Positions 48,701 through 59,160 of a DNA stretch of 64,000 bases are shown here, piece after piece. The position numbers and the translations under genes are program-made. Below the pieces are notes generated by a model. That model did no database searches. It had not been told where the DNA came from and was given only the letters and a program-made list of their open reading frames with translations. Every line of letters starts with the position of its first letter. Within the stretch, counting starts at the first letter, position 1. The stretch is taken from NCBI GenBank assembly GCA_021292105.1, contig CM037870.1:48910508-48974507 (forward strand), given 5' to 3'. The DNA comes from Anadara kagoshimensis. Its lineage: Eukaryota > Mollusca > Bivalvia > Arcoida > Arcidae.

Positions 48701-50443
48701 CCCAGTGGTCAGTTATCGATAGCTCTTGGTAACGAGGTTTGTGAAATTTACCTGGAAGAGTTATTCCGCCTGATCATTATACAATATTTTTGCAGTCGCG
48801 AAATTAAAGTGAGTTACAGTATTAAAGAAAATAAATGTAGAGTCTTGAAAACTGTTTTTTTTTAATATTTCCACAACTACCGAGGTGATTTCATGTTAAC
48901 TTTATTGTATTACTTTAATTTTTGCATAACCCAATGTTGGTGCTTCAATAATACAACAAAAAGTGAAGTTCTCTTTGTAAATGGATGATCACTTATTTTA
49001 TTATTATTATTATTATTCTTTGTTGTAGGCTACGCCACTCTATCTGCTATGTGCACAACAAGTAGCCAATCTCTTGTAGAAGAACGCTTTAATTTTATAT
49101 CACATACAGTTGCAGCTCATGAAATTGGTCACAGGTAACACTATATAAATTAAGATATGGCGTGATAGCTTTTCGTGCATATTTACGACCCTCTAACATC
49201 AGCAATACTGATATCTTTCCCCTCCCCCTTGCTTTTTATATAGTAAATTTTAAAAAACCGCGAAAATGTACAACTCGAAAAATAAGGTACGTCGCATTGA
49301 GGTTTATTACACAATTTGCGTAAGCATTCGTCCCAAAGCATTTCGATATGCAAACAATGATGCAGGAGAATGCCACTTTTAACCACCTACTAGAATATAA
49401 ATATTATTTTACTGTAAATTATTTATGCTGCTTTACAGTTTATCATGAAAAATGCTCACTAAAAGTAATTTATAATATTTGTTTTTTTTACACCTCTTCA
49501 TATATATGAAATGAATGGCTTTTTTGTTGGTTACAAAGCTGGACTAACGTATATGCCTCATATTGCATCAAATGTACCGACCAACAAACTTGTACAACAT
49601 CAAATAGAATAGGAAACAATTTTGTAATGTAAAAGTTTTGAAGATGGTACTAGTACAAGAACCATACAACCAGCAATTAATTTTAGAAACCAATCATTCC
49701 ATATCTTGTTATTTAAGATGTTCACGCAGTCTGTCGCAATAAAATCCCCAATGTATCAATTAACCATTGAACTGTCTAGGAATGGTGTTTATAATGCTAT
49801 AACTTCCATTGCCGTGCAAAGCAAACTGGATTGCACGGCAATGAAAGTTACAGCACTATGAACACCATTTCTAGACAATCCAATGGTTATATTACTTATA
49901 TTACTATATAGCTTCATTTAGTCTCAAAACAGAATTTAATACAACCAAACATTATAAATGTAAATATTACATTATAAATACAATACATACAACCGGAAAC
50001 CTTTATACAGCAAGACCGACTGAAAAAAGTACTAGTCAACACTGTTTGTATGGCATTAAATGAAACCTACAAACCAATGTCATGTGACCAGAGTTGATAT
50101 TATGATCAATGTTTTTCTGGCACGTTTTGCTAACCTCATATTACAGAACCGTTTCCCTCTTTCATTTCATATATTTGACTGTATTTTGAAATTAAGTCGA
50201 TGTTCTTATCTCTTCCATATCAATAACGATATTTAATGTTTAACACAGTCTTATGCAGCCATACTGTTTTTCTTTCAGTCTCGGAGCAATCCATGATGGT
50301 GATCAGAACCGTTGTGATGGTTCTGCACGGTATATTATGGCGTCATCGAGTTCAGCACAAACTGGTGCCATAGCACACCATCCATGGGAATTTTCTGCTT
50401 GTACAACAAATGAATTTAAAACATATATACAGTCTCTGTTTAG
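39206..50443 (+). CDS. Reprolysin-type (M12B) zinc metalloprotease, ADAM/mig-17-like, partial
   Basis: Ten exons with matching phases: 39206-39423, 40661-40756, 41568-41748, 42485-42596, 43147-43240, 44267-44344, 45186-45337, 45619-45656, 49029-49134 and 50279-50443, together about 413 codons. The first three hold an M12B propeptide (HPLR, FNLTLSIHDSPITLSL). Exon 4 has a furin-type RSKR site and then the first strand of the catalytic domain (YEVELLIVTDYSVY). Exon 7 carries the HDHAMLIT landmark. Exons 9 and 10 join across the splice to give the zinc site HEIGHSLGAIHD and the Met-turn YIMAS. This is a secreted endopeptidase acting outside the cell, probably on matrix or surface proteins, kept inactive by its propeptide. 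The signal-peptide exon and everything after the catalytic domain are not seen. The last exon ends in phase 2, so the gene goes on, apparently across the satellite. Substrate is unknown. Confidence 0.88.
39646..39875. repeat. 77-bp tandem repeat, three units, intronic
   Basis: Units start at 39646, 39723 and 39800 with CGCCATTGCTTTGTGTTGTA. The third unit is partly degenerate. A hydrophobic open frame across it is a by-product of the repeat. Confidence 0.85.
40661..40756 (+). CDS. Metalloprotease propeptide exon 2
   Basis: 32 whole codons between a tttttag acceptor and a GTAAGT donor (phase 0 at both ends). Contains YQDPKHTASVHIECKTL, matching the propeptide segment with a conserved cysteine. 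Confidence 0.85.
41568..41748 (+). CDS. Metalloprotease propeptide exon 3 (donor choice matters)
   Basis: The reading FASFIRNGEHFILHKNP suits the propeptide. A good-looking donor GTAAAT at 41709 leaves phase 0, which would put a stop codon (TGA) five codons into the next exon. The donor GTAAAC at 41749 leaves phase 1 and keeps the frame open through the furin site. I therefore place the end at 41748, with the alternative of an unseen micro-exon. Confidence 0.6.
42485..42596 (+). CDS. Metalloprotease exon 4: furin site and start of catalytic domain
   Basis: Acceptor tttgcag, donor GTAAGT. RSKR is encoded at 42523-42534, followed after a few residues by YEVELLIVTDYSVYK, the first strand of the reprolysin catalytic domain. 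Confidence 0.85.
42740..43060. repeat. Intronic direct repeat pair
   Basis: TTGGCATCTGGTATCTCTCG occurs at 42747 and again at 42994, each followed by 'cggcg' or 'gcggtg' and a related tail. The second is preceded by 'agtacagacctgt' (42916), which recurs at 50491 followed by similar 'aactaacgaattagt' sequence. These look like fragments of one dispersed repeat family. Confidence 0.5.
43147..43240 (+). CDS. Metalloprotease exon 5
   Basis: Acceptor atttcag, donor GTAAGT. Codes for a serine-rich turn (YDSSSSSS) and the helix NINIYIAFLIN of the catalytic domain. Confidence 0.85.
43390..43565 (-). mobile_element. tRNA-derived SINE, minus strand, intronic
   Basis: On the minus strand the head reads TGGTAGCTCAGTTGGTAGAG (A box) and GATTCGAACC (B box) at tRNA spacing. 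The body continues to lower coordinates and includes the near-perfect palindrome GGTCTTTCGGAAAGACC. Opposite orientation to the host gene. Confidence 0.65.
44085..44190 (+). repeat. Dispersed repeat copy, intronic
   Basis: 'attgagcacacagtctcac', 'tgatggaagttcactg', 'aattgtgatttgaacattga' match in order the copies at 37860-37985 and (in part) 22575-22665. Family not recognised. Confidence 0.5.
44267..44344 (+). CDS. Metalloprotease exon 6
   Basis: 26 whole codons (phase 0 both ends), VDVRYQNLPGATYKIKIVYA, the next strand of the catalytic domain. Confidence 0.83.
45186..45337 (+). CDS. Metalloprotease exon 7
   Basis: Ends in phase 2 before GTAACT. Codes for LDAFSAWINLQ and HDHAMLIT, a landmark of ADAM and ADAMTS catalytic domains. 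Confidence 0.88.
45619..45656 (+). CDS. Metalloprotease exon 8 (38 bp)
   Basis: A very short exon, supported by frame: it completes the AG-A arginine codon, codes for YDLAKDSATGTT and leaves one G that starts the GYATLS of the next exon. Confidence 0.8.
45676..45720. repeat. (CA)n microsatellite
   Basis: A pure dinucleotide run of about 22 units, about 20 bp into the intron after the 38-bp exon. Confidence 0.95.
45965..46190 (+). mobile_element. Meta-SINE-like retroposon, intronic
   Basis: A tRNA-like head (GTGGACGAGTGGTCTAAAGT) is followed by a body with 'ttgcttacccaaggtcgatg', 'ctccaggctctcgggcttc' and a 3' part 'aaatgacc...gactgggacgtaaaat'. The body order agrees with the conserved central domain of metazoan Meta-SINEs. 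Confidence 0.65.
46250..46862 (-). mobile_element. Degraded DNA transposon with a transposase fragment (pogo/Tigger-like), intronic
   Basis: The left end reads TACTGTAAATCACTTAATTT then TCGCGA motifs (46250 on). The right side near 46800-46862 is an imperfect inverse with CACTT, poly-T and TCGCGAAT motifs. On the minus strand about 46605 to 46396 codes for GRKRKRGSYTNYTDETRA, then AKYALEHDNSSTVRHFSKIL, ending at a stop. This resembles the N-terminal helix-turn-helix part of pogo/Tigger-type transposases. The catalytic part is absent. Confidence 0.5.
47437..47474. repeat. Poly-A plus (TAA)n simple repeat
   Basis: An A run followed by ATAATAATAG-type triplets. It produces a Tyr/Phe-rich open frame on the minus strand that is not a gene. 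Confidence 0.9.
47475..48796. other. Intron sequence without recognised elements
   Basis: AT-rich sequence between transposon relics inside the 3.4 kb intron before the zinc-site exon. Open frames at 48070-48339 and 48623-48865 show no domain. Confidence 0.45.
48797..48821. mobile_element. Related transposon terminus in inverse orientation
   Basis: TCGCGAAATTAAAGTGAGTT followed by ACAGTA is the inverse of the left end at 46250 with few changes. With TA on both outer sides, 46252-48819 could also be read as one 2.57 kb element, but the transposase fragment then points out of it, so a separate solo end or deletion relic is equally likely. Confidence 0.45.
49029..49134 (+). CDS. Metalloprotease exon 9: first part of the zinc site
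   Basis: Codes for GYATLSAMC, then VEERFNFISHTVAAHEIGH. The HEIGH carries two of the three zinc-binding histidines and the catalytic glutamate. It ends in phase 2 in the codon after the second His. Confidence 0.92.
49761..49889. mobile_element. Palindromic hairpin MITE, intronic
   Basis: TAACCATTGAACTGTCTAGG on the left and CTAGACAATCCAATGGTTA on the right begin ~58-bp arms that pair almost fully and meet at TTGCCGTGCAA / TTGCACGGCAA around an 11-base loop. Located in the intron that splits the zinc-binding site. Confidence 0.75.
50279..50443 (+). CDS. Metalloprotease exon 10: third zinc ligand and Met-turn
   Basis: Continues the zinc site as SLGAIHD (third histidine) and contains YIMASSSS (Met-turn) and a C-terminal helix (FSACTTNEFKTYIQSLF). 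Donor GTAAGC in phase 2. This is the last exon I recognise in the window. Confidence 0.9.
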
Positions 50444-50654
50444 GTAAGCATAAAGAAAGTATATAAAGTAAATAAACATTATGTAGCTACAGTACAGACC
50501 TGTCATAGTAAACTAACGAATTAGTAGCGACTCGATAGCGCAGCTGTACCACTCGTTAGCTATATCTCGACAACTTTTCACTCTTGCTGTCCTCTTTTTG
50601 GTCACTAGCTTAATAGAATCTATCACAACTTGTGGTACCAAATGGGGAAATATC

Positions 50655-50730
50655 AACCCGAGTTCTAATATATTTGGTCCAGAACGAGGTTTGCCGAGTT
50701 CTGGACTGAATATATTAGAACCAGGCAGTT
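50655..50730. mobile_element. Small hairpin element
   Basis: TTCTAATATATTTGGTCCAG on the left and CTGGACTGAATATATTAGAA on the right are near-perfect inverse copies around a short loop. Open frames across it (50598-50843) are chance. Confidence 0.6.
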
Positions 50731-51065
50731 TGGAATTTCCTTATCTGGCACTACAAGTAGTGATTGATTCTATTTCTTGCATCAGAAAGTACAATTTTTC
50801 ATTTCATTTTAAAATCAATTTCAACTTATTGATACACCTCTAAATTTGTTGATAAAATCTGTGGTGGTACAAGAAATATGTATCTCGGTCACTCGTTCGA
50901 CTTCATTTCATTAGTTCAGTTTAATACTCGTGATAGGTCCGCGCTGTGCTTATGAATTCATATTGTCGGGTAAGTGTTTAGCAACGTTTTAAACAATTGA
51001 ATATCCGCGTTATATAATGTTACACTGAAGCCTAACAAGTAATTAGCAACTACTGTAGAAACCAC

Positions 51066-51429
51066 TGTGGCTGTGACAGTGAAATTCTCTTTATATCCAT
51101 AGAAAATCAAATAAATTTGAATAAAGATCGATGTTTTTCACTTACTTGTACCTAGTCGTAACAGGAAATCTGTATGCGCATCCGCGATTAGCCCAAAATA
51201 TATCTGCATAGGGAAAAACGTTGGTGCTATGGGGGTTTAACATGTAGAAAAACCATGCAAATTGCGGCTTCTGATGCGCATATGACGTAAAACGTCACCA
51301 AGGAAATCACTTCCGGTGTAAACATCGTCATTTTCGCATGTGTAAAATCCCCATACCGCCAACATTTTCCTTTCTACAGACATGACAATCGCGGATGCGC
51401 ATACAGATTTCCTGTTACTGTCACAGCCA
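51066..51429. mobile_element. MITE with nested inverted repeats, next to the satellite
   Basis: 31-bp perfect inverted repeats lie at 51159-51189 and 51387-51417 (ends TAACAGGAAATC and GATTTCCTGTTA). The pairing goes on inward past mismatches (ACGTTGGTGCTATGGGG against CCCCATACCGCCAAC). Outside them GGCTGTGACAG (51069-51079) and CTGTCACAGCC (51418-51428) also pair, with about 79 extra bp only on the left. The satellite begins about 45 bp after the right end. Confidence 0.7.
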
Positions 51430-54400
51430 TATATGTCCAATTATGTGTGCAAAAAACGCAGTATCAGCATTTGTAACCGCGACTATATAGTGGTTACATA
51501 CAGTAACATGGTTACAAATGTCTTTTTTTTCAAAACCGACTTCATTTTTTTTGGCGGGTTACGAGGTTACAAAGGTAACTCTTTGGTTACATAGAGTTAC
51601 ACTCAGTTACAAATAAGTTTTTCAAATTTTCCAAAATCTGCCAGGTTACACGGTTACAACGGTTACAAAGGTTACAATGATAATAAGAAGGAAATCGGAA
51701 CTTTTTCAAAACCGACTTCATTTTTTTGGCGGGTTACGAGGTTACAAAGGTAACTCTTTGGTTACATAGAGTTACACTCAGTTACAAATAACTTTTTCAA
51801 ATTTTCCAAAATCTGCCAGGTTACACGGTTACAACGGTTACAAAGGTTACAATGATAATAAGAAGGAAATCGGAACTTTTTCAAAACCGACTTCATTTTT
51901 TTGCCGGGTTACGGGGTTACAAAGGTAACTCTTTGGTTACATAGAGTTACACTCAGTTACAAATAAGTTTTTCAAATTTTCCAAAATCTGCCAGGTTACA
52001 CGGTTACAACGGTTACAAAGGTTACAATGATAATAAGAAGGAAATCGGAACTTTTTCAAAACCGACTTCATTTTTTTTGGCGGGTTACGAGGTTACAAAG
52101 GTAACTCTTTGGTTACATAGAGTTACACTCAGTTACAAATAAGTTTTTCAAATTTTCCAAAATCTGCCAGGTTACACGGTTACAACGGTTACAAAGGTTA
52201 CAATGATAATAAGAAGGAAATCGGAACTTTTTCAAAACCGACTTCATTTTTTTGCCGGGTTACGAGGTTACAAAGGTAACTCTTTGGTTACATAGAGTTA
52301 CACTCAGTTACAAATAAGTTTTTCAAATTTTCCAAAATCTGCCAGGTTACACGGTTACAACGGTTACAAAGGTTACAATGATAATAAGAAGGAAATCGGA
52401 ACTTTTTCAAAACCGACTTCATTTTTTTGCCGGGTTACGGGGTTACAAAGGTAACTCTTTGGTTACATAGAGTTACAGTCAGTTACAAATAAGTTTTTCA
52501 AATTTTCCAAAATCTGCCAGGTTACACGGTTACAACGGTTACAAAGGTTACAATGATAATAAGAAGGAAATCGGAACTTTTTCAAAACCGACTTCATTTT
52601 TTTGGCGGGTTACGGGGTTACAAAGGTAACTCTTTGGTTACATAGAGTTACACTCAGTTACAAATAAGTTTTTCAAATTTTCCAAAATCTGCCAGGTTAC
52701 ACGGTTACAACGGTTACAAAGGTTACAATGATAATAAGAAGGAAATCGGAACTTTTTCAAAACCGACTTCATTTTTTTGCCGGGTTACGGGGTTACAAAG
52801 GTAACTCTTTGGTTACATAGAGTTACACTCAGTTACAAATAAGTTTTTCAAATTTTCCAAAATCTGCCAGGTTACACGGTTACAACGGTTACAAAGGTTA
52901 CAATGATAATAAGAAGGAAATCGGAACTTTTTCAAAACCGACTTCATTTTTTTGCCGGGTTACGAGGTTACAAAGGTAACTCTTTGGTTACATAGAGTTA
53001 CACTCAGTTACAAATAAGTTTTTCAAATTTTCCAAAATCTGCCAGGTTACACGGTTACAACGGTTACAAAGGTTACAATGATAATAAGAAGGAAATCGGA
53101 ACTTTTTCAAAACCGACTTCATTTTTTTGCCGGGTTACGGGTTACAAAGGTAACTCTTTGGTTACATAGAGTTACACTCAGTTACAAATAAGTTTTTCAA
53201 ATTTTCCAAAATCTGCCAGGTTACACGGTTACAACGGTTACAAAGGTTACAATGATAATAAGAAGGAAATCGGAACTTTTTCAAAACCGACTTCATTTTT
53301 TTGGCGGGTTACGGGGTTACAAAGGTAACTCTTTGGTTACATAGAGTTACACTCAGTTACAAATAAGTTTTTCAAATTTTCCAAAATCTGCCAGGTTACA
53401 CGGTTACAACGGTTACAAAGGTTACAATGATAATAAGAAGGAAATCGGAACTTTTTCAAAACCGACTTCATTTTTTTGCCGGGTTACGGGGTTACAAAGG
53501 TAACTCTTTGGTTACATAGAGTTACACTCAGTTACAAATAAGTTTTTCAAATTTTCCAAAATCTGCCAGGTTACACGGTTACAACGGTTACAAAGGTTAC
53601 AATGATAATAAGAAGGAAATCGGAACTTTTTCAAAACCGACTTCATTTTTTTTGCCGGGTTACGGGGTTACAAAGGTAACTCTTTGGTTACATAGAGTTA
53701 CACTCAGTTACAAATAAGTTTTTCAAATTTTCCAAAATCTGCCAGGTTACACGGTTACAACGGTTACAAAGGTTACAATGATAATAAGAAGGAAATCGGA
53801 ACTTTTTCAAAACCGACTTCATTTTTTTGGCGGGTTACGGGGTTACAAAGGTAACTCTTTGGTTACATAGAGTTACACTCAGTTACAAATAAGTTTTTCA
53901 AATTTTCCAAAATCTGCCAGGTTACACGGTTACAACGGTTACAAAGGTTACAATGATAATAAGAAGGAAATCGGAACTTTTTCAAAACCGACTTCATTTT
54001 TTTGGCGGGTTACGGTGTTACAAAGGTAACTCTTTGGTTACATAGAGTTACACTCAGTTACAAATAAGTTTTTCAAATTTTCCAAAATCTGCCAGGTTAC
54101 ACGGTTACAACGGTTACAAAGGTTACAATGATAATAAGAAGGAAATCGGAACTTTTTCAAAACCGACTTCATTTTTTTGCCGGGTTACGGGGTTACAAAG
54201 GTAACTCTTTGGTTACACAGAGTTACACTCACTTACAGATAATTTTTTCAAATTTTCCAAAATCTGCCAGGTTACACGGTTACAACGGTTACAAAGGTTA
54301 CAATGATAATAAGAAGGAAATCGGTACTTTTTCAAAACCGACTTCATTTTTTTGGCGGGTTACGGGGTTACAAAGGTAACTCTTTGGTTACATAGAGTTA

Positions 54401-54544
54401 CACTCAGTTACAAATAATTTTTTCAAATTTTCCAAAATCTGCCAGGTTACACGGTTACAACGGTTACAAAGGTTACAAAGGTTACAATGATAATAAGAAG
54501 GAAATCGGAACTTTTTCAAAACCGACTTCATTTTTTTGCCGGGT

Positions 54545-54611
54545 TTCGGGGTTACAAAAGTGATTCTGAATCACAATGTTACTCATTTGGTACTTAGAGT
54601 TACACCAGAAT

Positions 54612-54688
<77 letters not shown>

Positions 54689-54835
54689 AAGAATATATCA
54701 TCTTTTTTCAAAGTTTGAATTGTGAGAAATTTTCATAGTTTGTATTGGCTTAAAAAGATTCGAATGAAAAATAATAAAATCATAGTGAATGAAAATTCAA
54801 TGTGAAATAGATGTAAATAAGTTACAATGATAATA
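54545..54835. repeat. Satellite unit interrupted by (TTTA)n and unique sequence, copy 1
   Basis: A unit diverges after GGGTTTCGGGGTTAC into 'gtgattctgaatcac', then a long (TTTA)n run (about 54610-54685) and about 130 bp found nowhere else in the array except the three sister copies, before returning to the normal unit at 'gttacaatgataataag'. Confidence 0.9.
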
Positions 54836-57494
54836 AGAAGGAAATCGGAACTTTTTCAAAACCGACTTCATTTTTTTGCCGGGTTACGGGGTTACAAAGG
54901 TAACTCTTTGGTTACATAGAGTTACACTCAGTTACAAATAAGTTTTTCAAATTTTCCAAAATCTGCCAGGTTACACGGTTACAACGGTTACAAAGGTTAC
55001 AATGATAATAAGAAGGAAATCGGAACTTTTTCAAAACCGACTTCATTTTTTTGGCGGGTTACGGTGTTACAAAGGTAACTCTTTGGTTACATAGAGTTAC
55101 ACTCAGTTACAAATAAGTTTTTCAAATTTTCCAAAATCTGCCAGGTTACACGGTTACAACGGTTACAAAGGTTACAATGATAATAAGAAGGAAATCGGAA
55201 CTTTTTCAAAACCGACTTCATTTTTTTGCCGGGTTACGGGGTTACAAAGGTAACTCTTTGGTTACACAGAGTTACACTCACTTACAGATAATTTTTTCAA
55301 ATTTTCCAAAATCTGCCAGGTTACACGGTTACAACGGTTACAAAGGTTACAATGATAATAAGAAGGAAATCGGACTTTTTCAAAACCGACTTCATTTTTT
55401 TGCCGGGTTACGAGGTTACAAAGGTAACTCTTTGGTTACATAGAGTTACACTCAGTTACAAATAAGTTTTTCAAATTTTCCAAATCTGCCAGGTTACACG
55501 GTTACAACGGTTACAAAGGTTACAATGATAATAAGAAGGAAATCGGAACTTTTTCAAAACCGACTTCATTTTTTTGCCGGTTACGGGGTTACAAAGGTAA
55601 CTCTTTGGTTACATAGAGTTACAGTCAGTTACAAATAAGTTTTTCAAATTTTCCAAAATCTGCCAGGTTCACGGTTACAACGGTTACAAAGGTTACAATG
55701 ATAATAAGAAGGAAATCGGAACTTTTTCAAAACCGACTTCATTTTTTTGGCGGGTTACGGGGTTACAAAGGTACTCTTTGGTTACATAGAGTTACACTCA
55801 GTTACAAATAAGTTTTTCAAATTTTCCAAAATCTGCCAGGTTACACGGTTACAACGGTTACAAAGGTTACAATGATAATAAGAAGGAAATCGGAACTTTT
55901 TCAAAACCGACTTCATTTTTTGCCGGGTTACGGGGTTACAAAGGTAACTCTTTGGTTACATAGAGTTACACTCAGTTACAAATAAGTTTTTCAAATTTTC
56001 CAAAATCTGCCAGGTTCCGGTACACGGTTTTACAACGGTTACAAAGTTACATGATAATAAGAAGGAATCGGAACTTTTTCAAACCGACTTCATTTTTTTG
56101 CCGGGTTACGAGGTTACAAAGGTAACTCTTTGTTACATAGAGTTACACTCAGTTACAAATAAGTTTTTCAATTTTCCAAATCTGCCAGGTTACACGGTTA
56201 CAACGGTTACAAAGGTTACAATGATAATAAGAAGGAAATCGGAACTTTTTCAAAACCGACTTCATTTTTTTGCCGGGTTACGGGGTTACAAAGGTAACTC
56301 TTTGGTTTACATAGAGTTACACTCAGTTACAAATAAGTTTTTCAAATTTTCCAAAATCTGCCAGGTTACACGGTTACAACGGTTACAAAGGTTACAATGA
56401 TAATAAGAAGGAAATCGGAACTTTTTCAAAACCGACTTCATTTTTTTGGCGGTTACGGGGTTACAAAGGTAACTCTTTGGTTACATAGAGTTACACTCAG
56501 TTACAAATAAGTTTTTCAAATTTTCCAAAATCTGCCAGGTTACACGGTTACAACGGTTACAAAGGTTACAATGATAATAAGAAGGAAATCGGAACTTTTT
56601 CAAAACCGACTTCATTTTTTTGGCGGGTTACGGGGTTACAAAGGTAACTCTTTGGTTACATAGAGTTACACTCAGTTACAAATAAGTTTTTCAAATTTTC
56701 CAAAATCTGCCAGGTTACACGGTTACAACGGTTACAAAGGTTACAATGATAATAAGAAGGAATCGGAACTTTTTCAAAACCGACTTCATTTTTTTTGCCG
56801 GGTTACGGGGTTACAAAGGTAACTCTTTGGTTACATAGAGTTACACTCAGTTACAAATAGTTTTTCAAATTTTCCAAAATCTGCCAGGTTACACGTTACA
56901 ACGGTTACAAAGGTTACAATGATAATAAGAAGGAAATCGGAACTTTTTCAAAACCGACTTCATTTTTTGGCGGGTTACGGGGTTACAAAGGTAACTCTTT
57001 GGTTACATAGAGTTCACTCAGTTACAATAAGTTTTTCAAATTTTCCAAAATCTGCCAGGTTACACGGTTACAACGGTTACAAAGGTTACAATGATAATAA
57101 GAGGAAATCGGAACTTTTTCAAAACCGACTTCATTTTTTTGCCGGGTTACGGGGTTACAAGGTAACTCTTTGGTTACACAGAGTTACACTCCTTACAGAT
57201 AATTTTTCAAATTTTCCAAAATCTGCCAGGTTACACGGTTACAACGGTTACAAAGGTTACAATGATAATAAGAAGGAAATCGGTACTTTTTCAAAACCGA
57301 CTTCATTTTTTTTGGCGGGTTACGGGTTACAAAGGTAACTCTTTGGTTCATAGAGTTACACTCATTACAAATAATTTTTTCAAATTTTCCAAAATCTGCC
57401 AGGTTTACACGGTTACAACGGTTACAAAGGTTACAAAGGTTACAATGATAATAAAAGGAAATCGGAACTTTTTCAAAACCGACTTCATTTTTTT

Positions 57495-57780
57495 GCCGGG
57501 TTTCGGGGTTACAAAAGTGATTCTGAATCACAATGTTACTCATTTGGTACTTAGAGTTACACCAGAATTTATTATTTATTTATTTATTTTTATTTATTTA
57601 TTTATTTATTTATTATTATTTTTAAAGATATATCATCTTTTTTCAAAGTTTGAATTGTGAGAAATTTTCATAGTTTGTATGTGGCTTAAAAAGATTCGAA
57701 TGAAAAATAATAAAATCATAGTGAATGAAAATTCAATGTGAAATAGATGTAAATAAGTTACAATGATAATAGAAGGAATC
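57495..57780. repeat. Satellite unit with (TTTA)n insert, copy 2
   Basis: Same insert as copy 1, with a shorter TTTA run and several small indels. Confidence 0.9.
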
Positions 57781-58859
57781 GGAACTTTTTCAAAACCGAC
57801 TTCATTTTTTGCCGGGTTACGGGGTTACAAAGGTAACTCTTTGGTTACATAGAGTTACACTCATTACAAATAAGTTTTTCAAATTTCCAAAATCTGCCAG
57901 GTTACACGGTTACAACGTTACAAAGGTTACAATGATAATAAGAAGGAAATCGGACTTTTTCAAAACCGACTTCATTTTTTTTGGCGGGTTACGAGGTTAC
58001 AAAGGTAACTCTTTGGTTACATAGAGTTACACTCATTACAAATAGTTTTTCAAATTTTCCAAAAATCTGCCAGGTTACACGGTTACAACGGTTACAAAGT
58101 TACAATGATAATAAGAATGGAAATCGGAACTTTTCAAAACCGACTTCATTTTTTTGCCGGGTTACGAGGTTACAAAGGTAACTCTTTGGTTACATAGAGT
58201 TACACTCAGTTACAAATAAGTTTTTCAAATTTTCCAAAATCTGCCAGGTTACACGGTTACAACGGTTACAAAGGTTACAATGATAATAAGAAGGAAATCG
58301 GAACTTTTTCAAAACCGACTTCATTTTTTTGCCGGTTACGAGGTTACAAAGGTAACTCTTTGGTTACATAGGTTACACTCAGTTACAAATAAGTTTTTCA
58401 AATTTTCCAAAATCTGCCAGGTTACACGGTTACAACGGTTACAAGGTTACAATGATAATAAGAAGGAAATCGGAACTTTTTTCAAAACCGACTTCATTTT
58501 TTTGCCGGGTTACGGGGTTACAAGGTAACTCTTTGGTTACACAGAGTTACACTCACTTACAGATAATTTTTTCAAATTTTCCAAAATCTGCCAGGTTACA
58601 CGGTTACAACGGTTTACAAAGGTTACAATGATAATAAGAAGGAATCGGTACTTTTTCAAAAAACCGACTTCATTTTTTTTGGCGGGTTACGGGGTTACAA
58701 AGGTAACTCTTTGGTTACATAGAGTTACACTCAGTTACAATATTTTTTCAAATTTTCCAAAATCTGCCAGGTTACACGTTACAACGGTTACAAAGGTTAC
58801 AAAGGTTACAATGATAATAAGAAGGAAATCGGAACTTTTTCAAAACCGACTTCATTTTT

Positions 58860-58968
58860 TTGCCGGGTTCGGGGTTACAAAAGTGATTCTGAATCACATG
58901 TTACTCATTTGGTACTTAGAGTACACCAGAATTTATTTATTTAATTTATTTATTTATTTATTTATTTT

Positions 58969-59009
<41 letters not shown>

Positions 59010-59160
59010 AAGAATATATCATCTTTTTTTCAAAGTTTGAATTGTGAGAAATTTTCATAGTTTGTATTGGCTTAAAAAGATTCGAATGAAAAATAATAAA
59101 ATCATAGTGAATGAAAATTCAATGTGAAATAGATGTAATACGTTACAATGATATAAGAAG
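58860..59160. repeat. Satellite unit with (TTTA)n insert, copy 3
   Basis: Same insert, about 1.36 kb after copy 2 instead of about 2.95 kb, pointing to a deletion or unequal exchange between copies, or to an assembly fault. Confidence 0.9.

Noticed and set aside
50598-50843. Possible next exon of the metalloprotease
   Set aside because: It spans a small hairpin repeat, lacks the cysteine pattern of a disintegrin or cysteine-rich domain, and has no acceptor in the needed phase.
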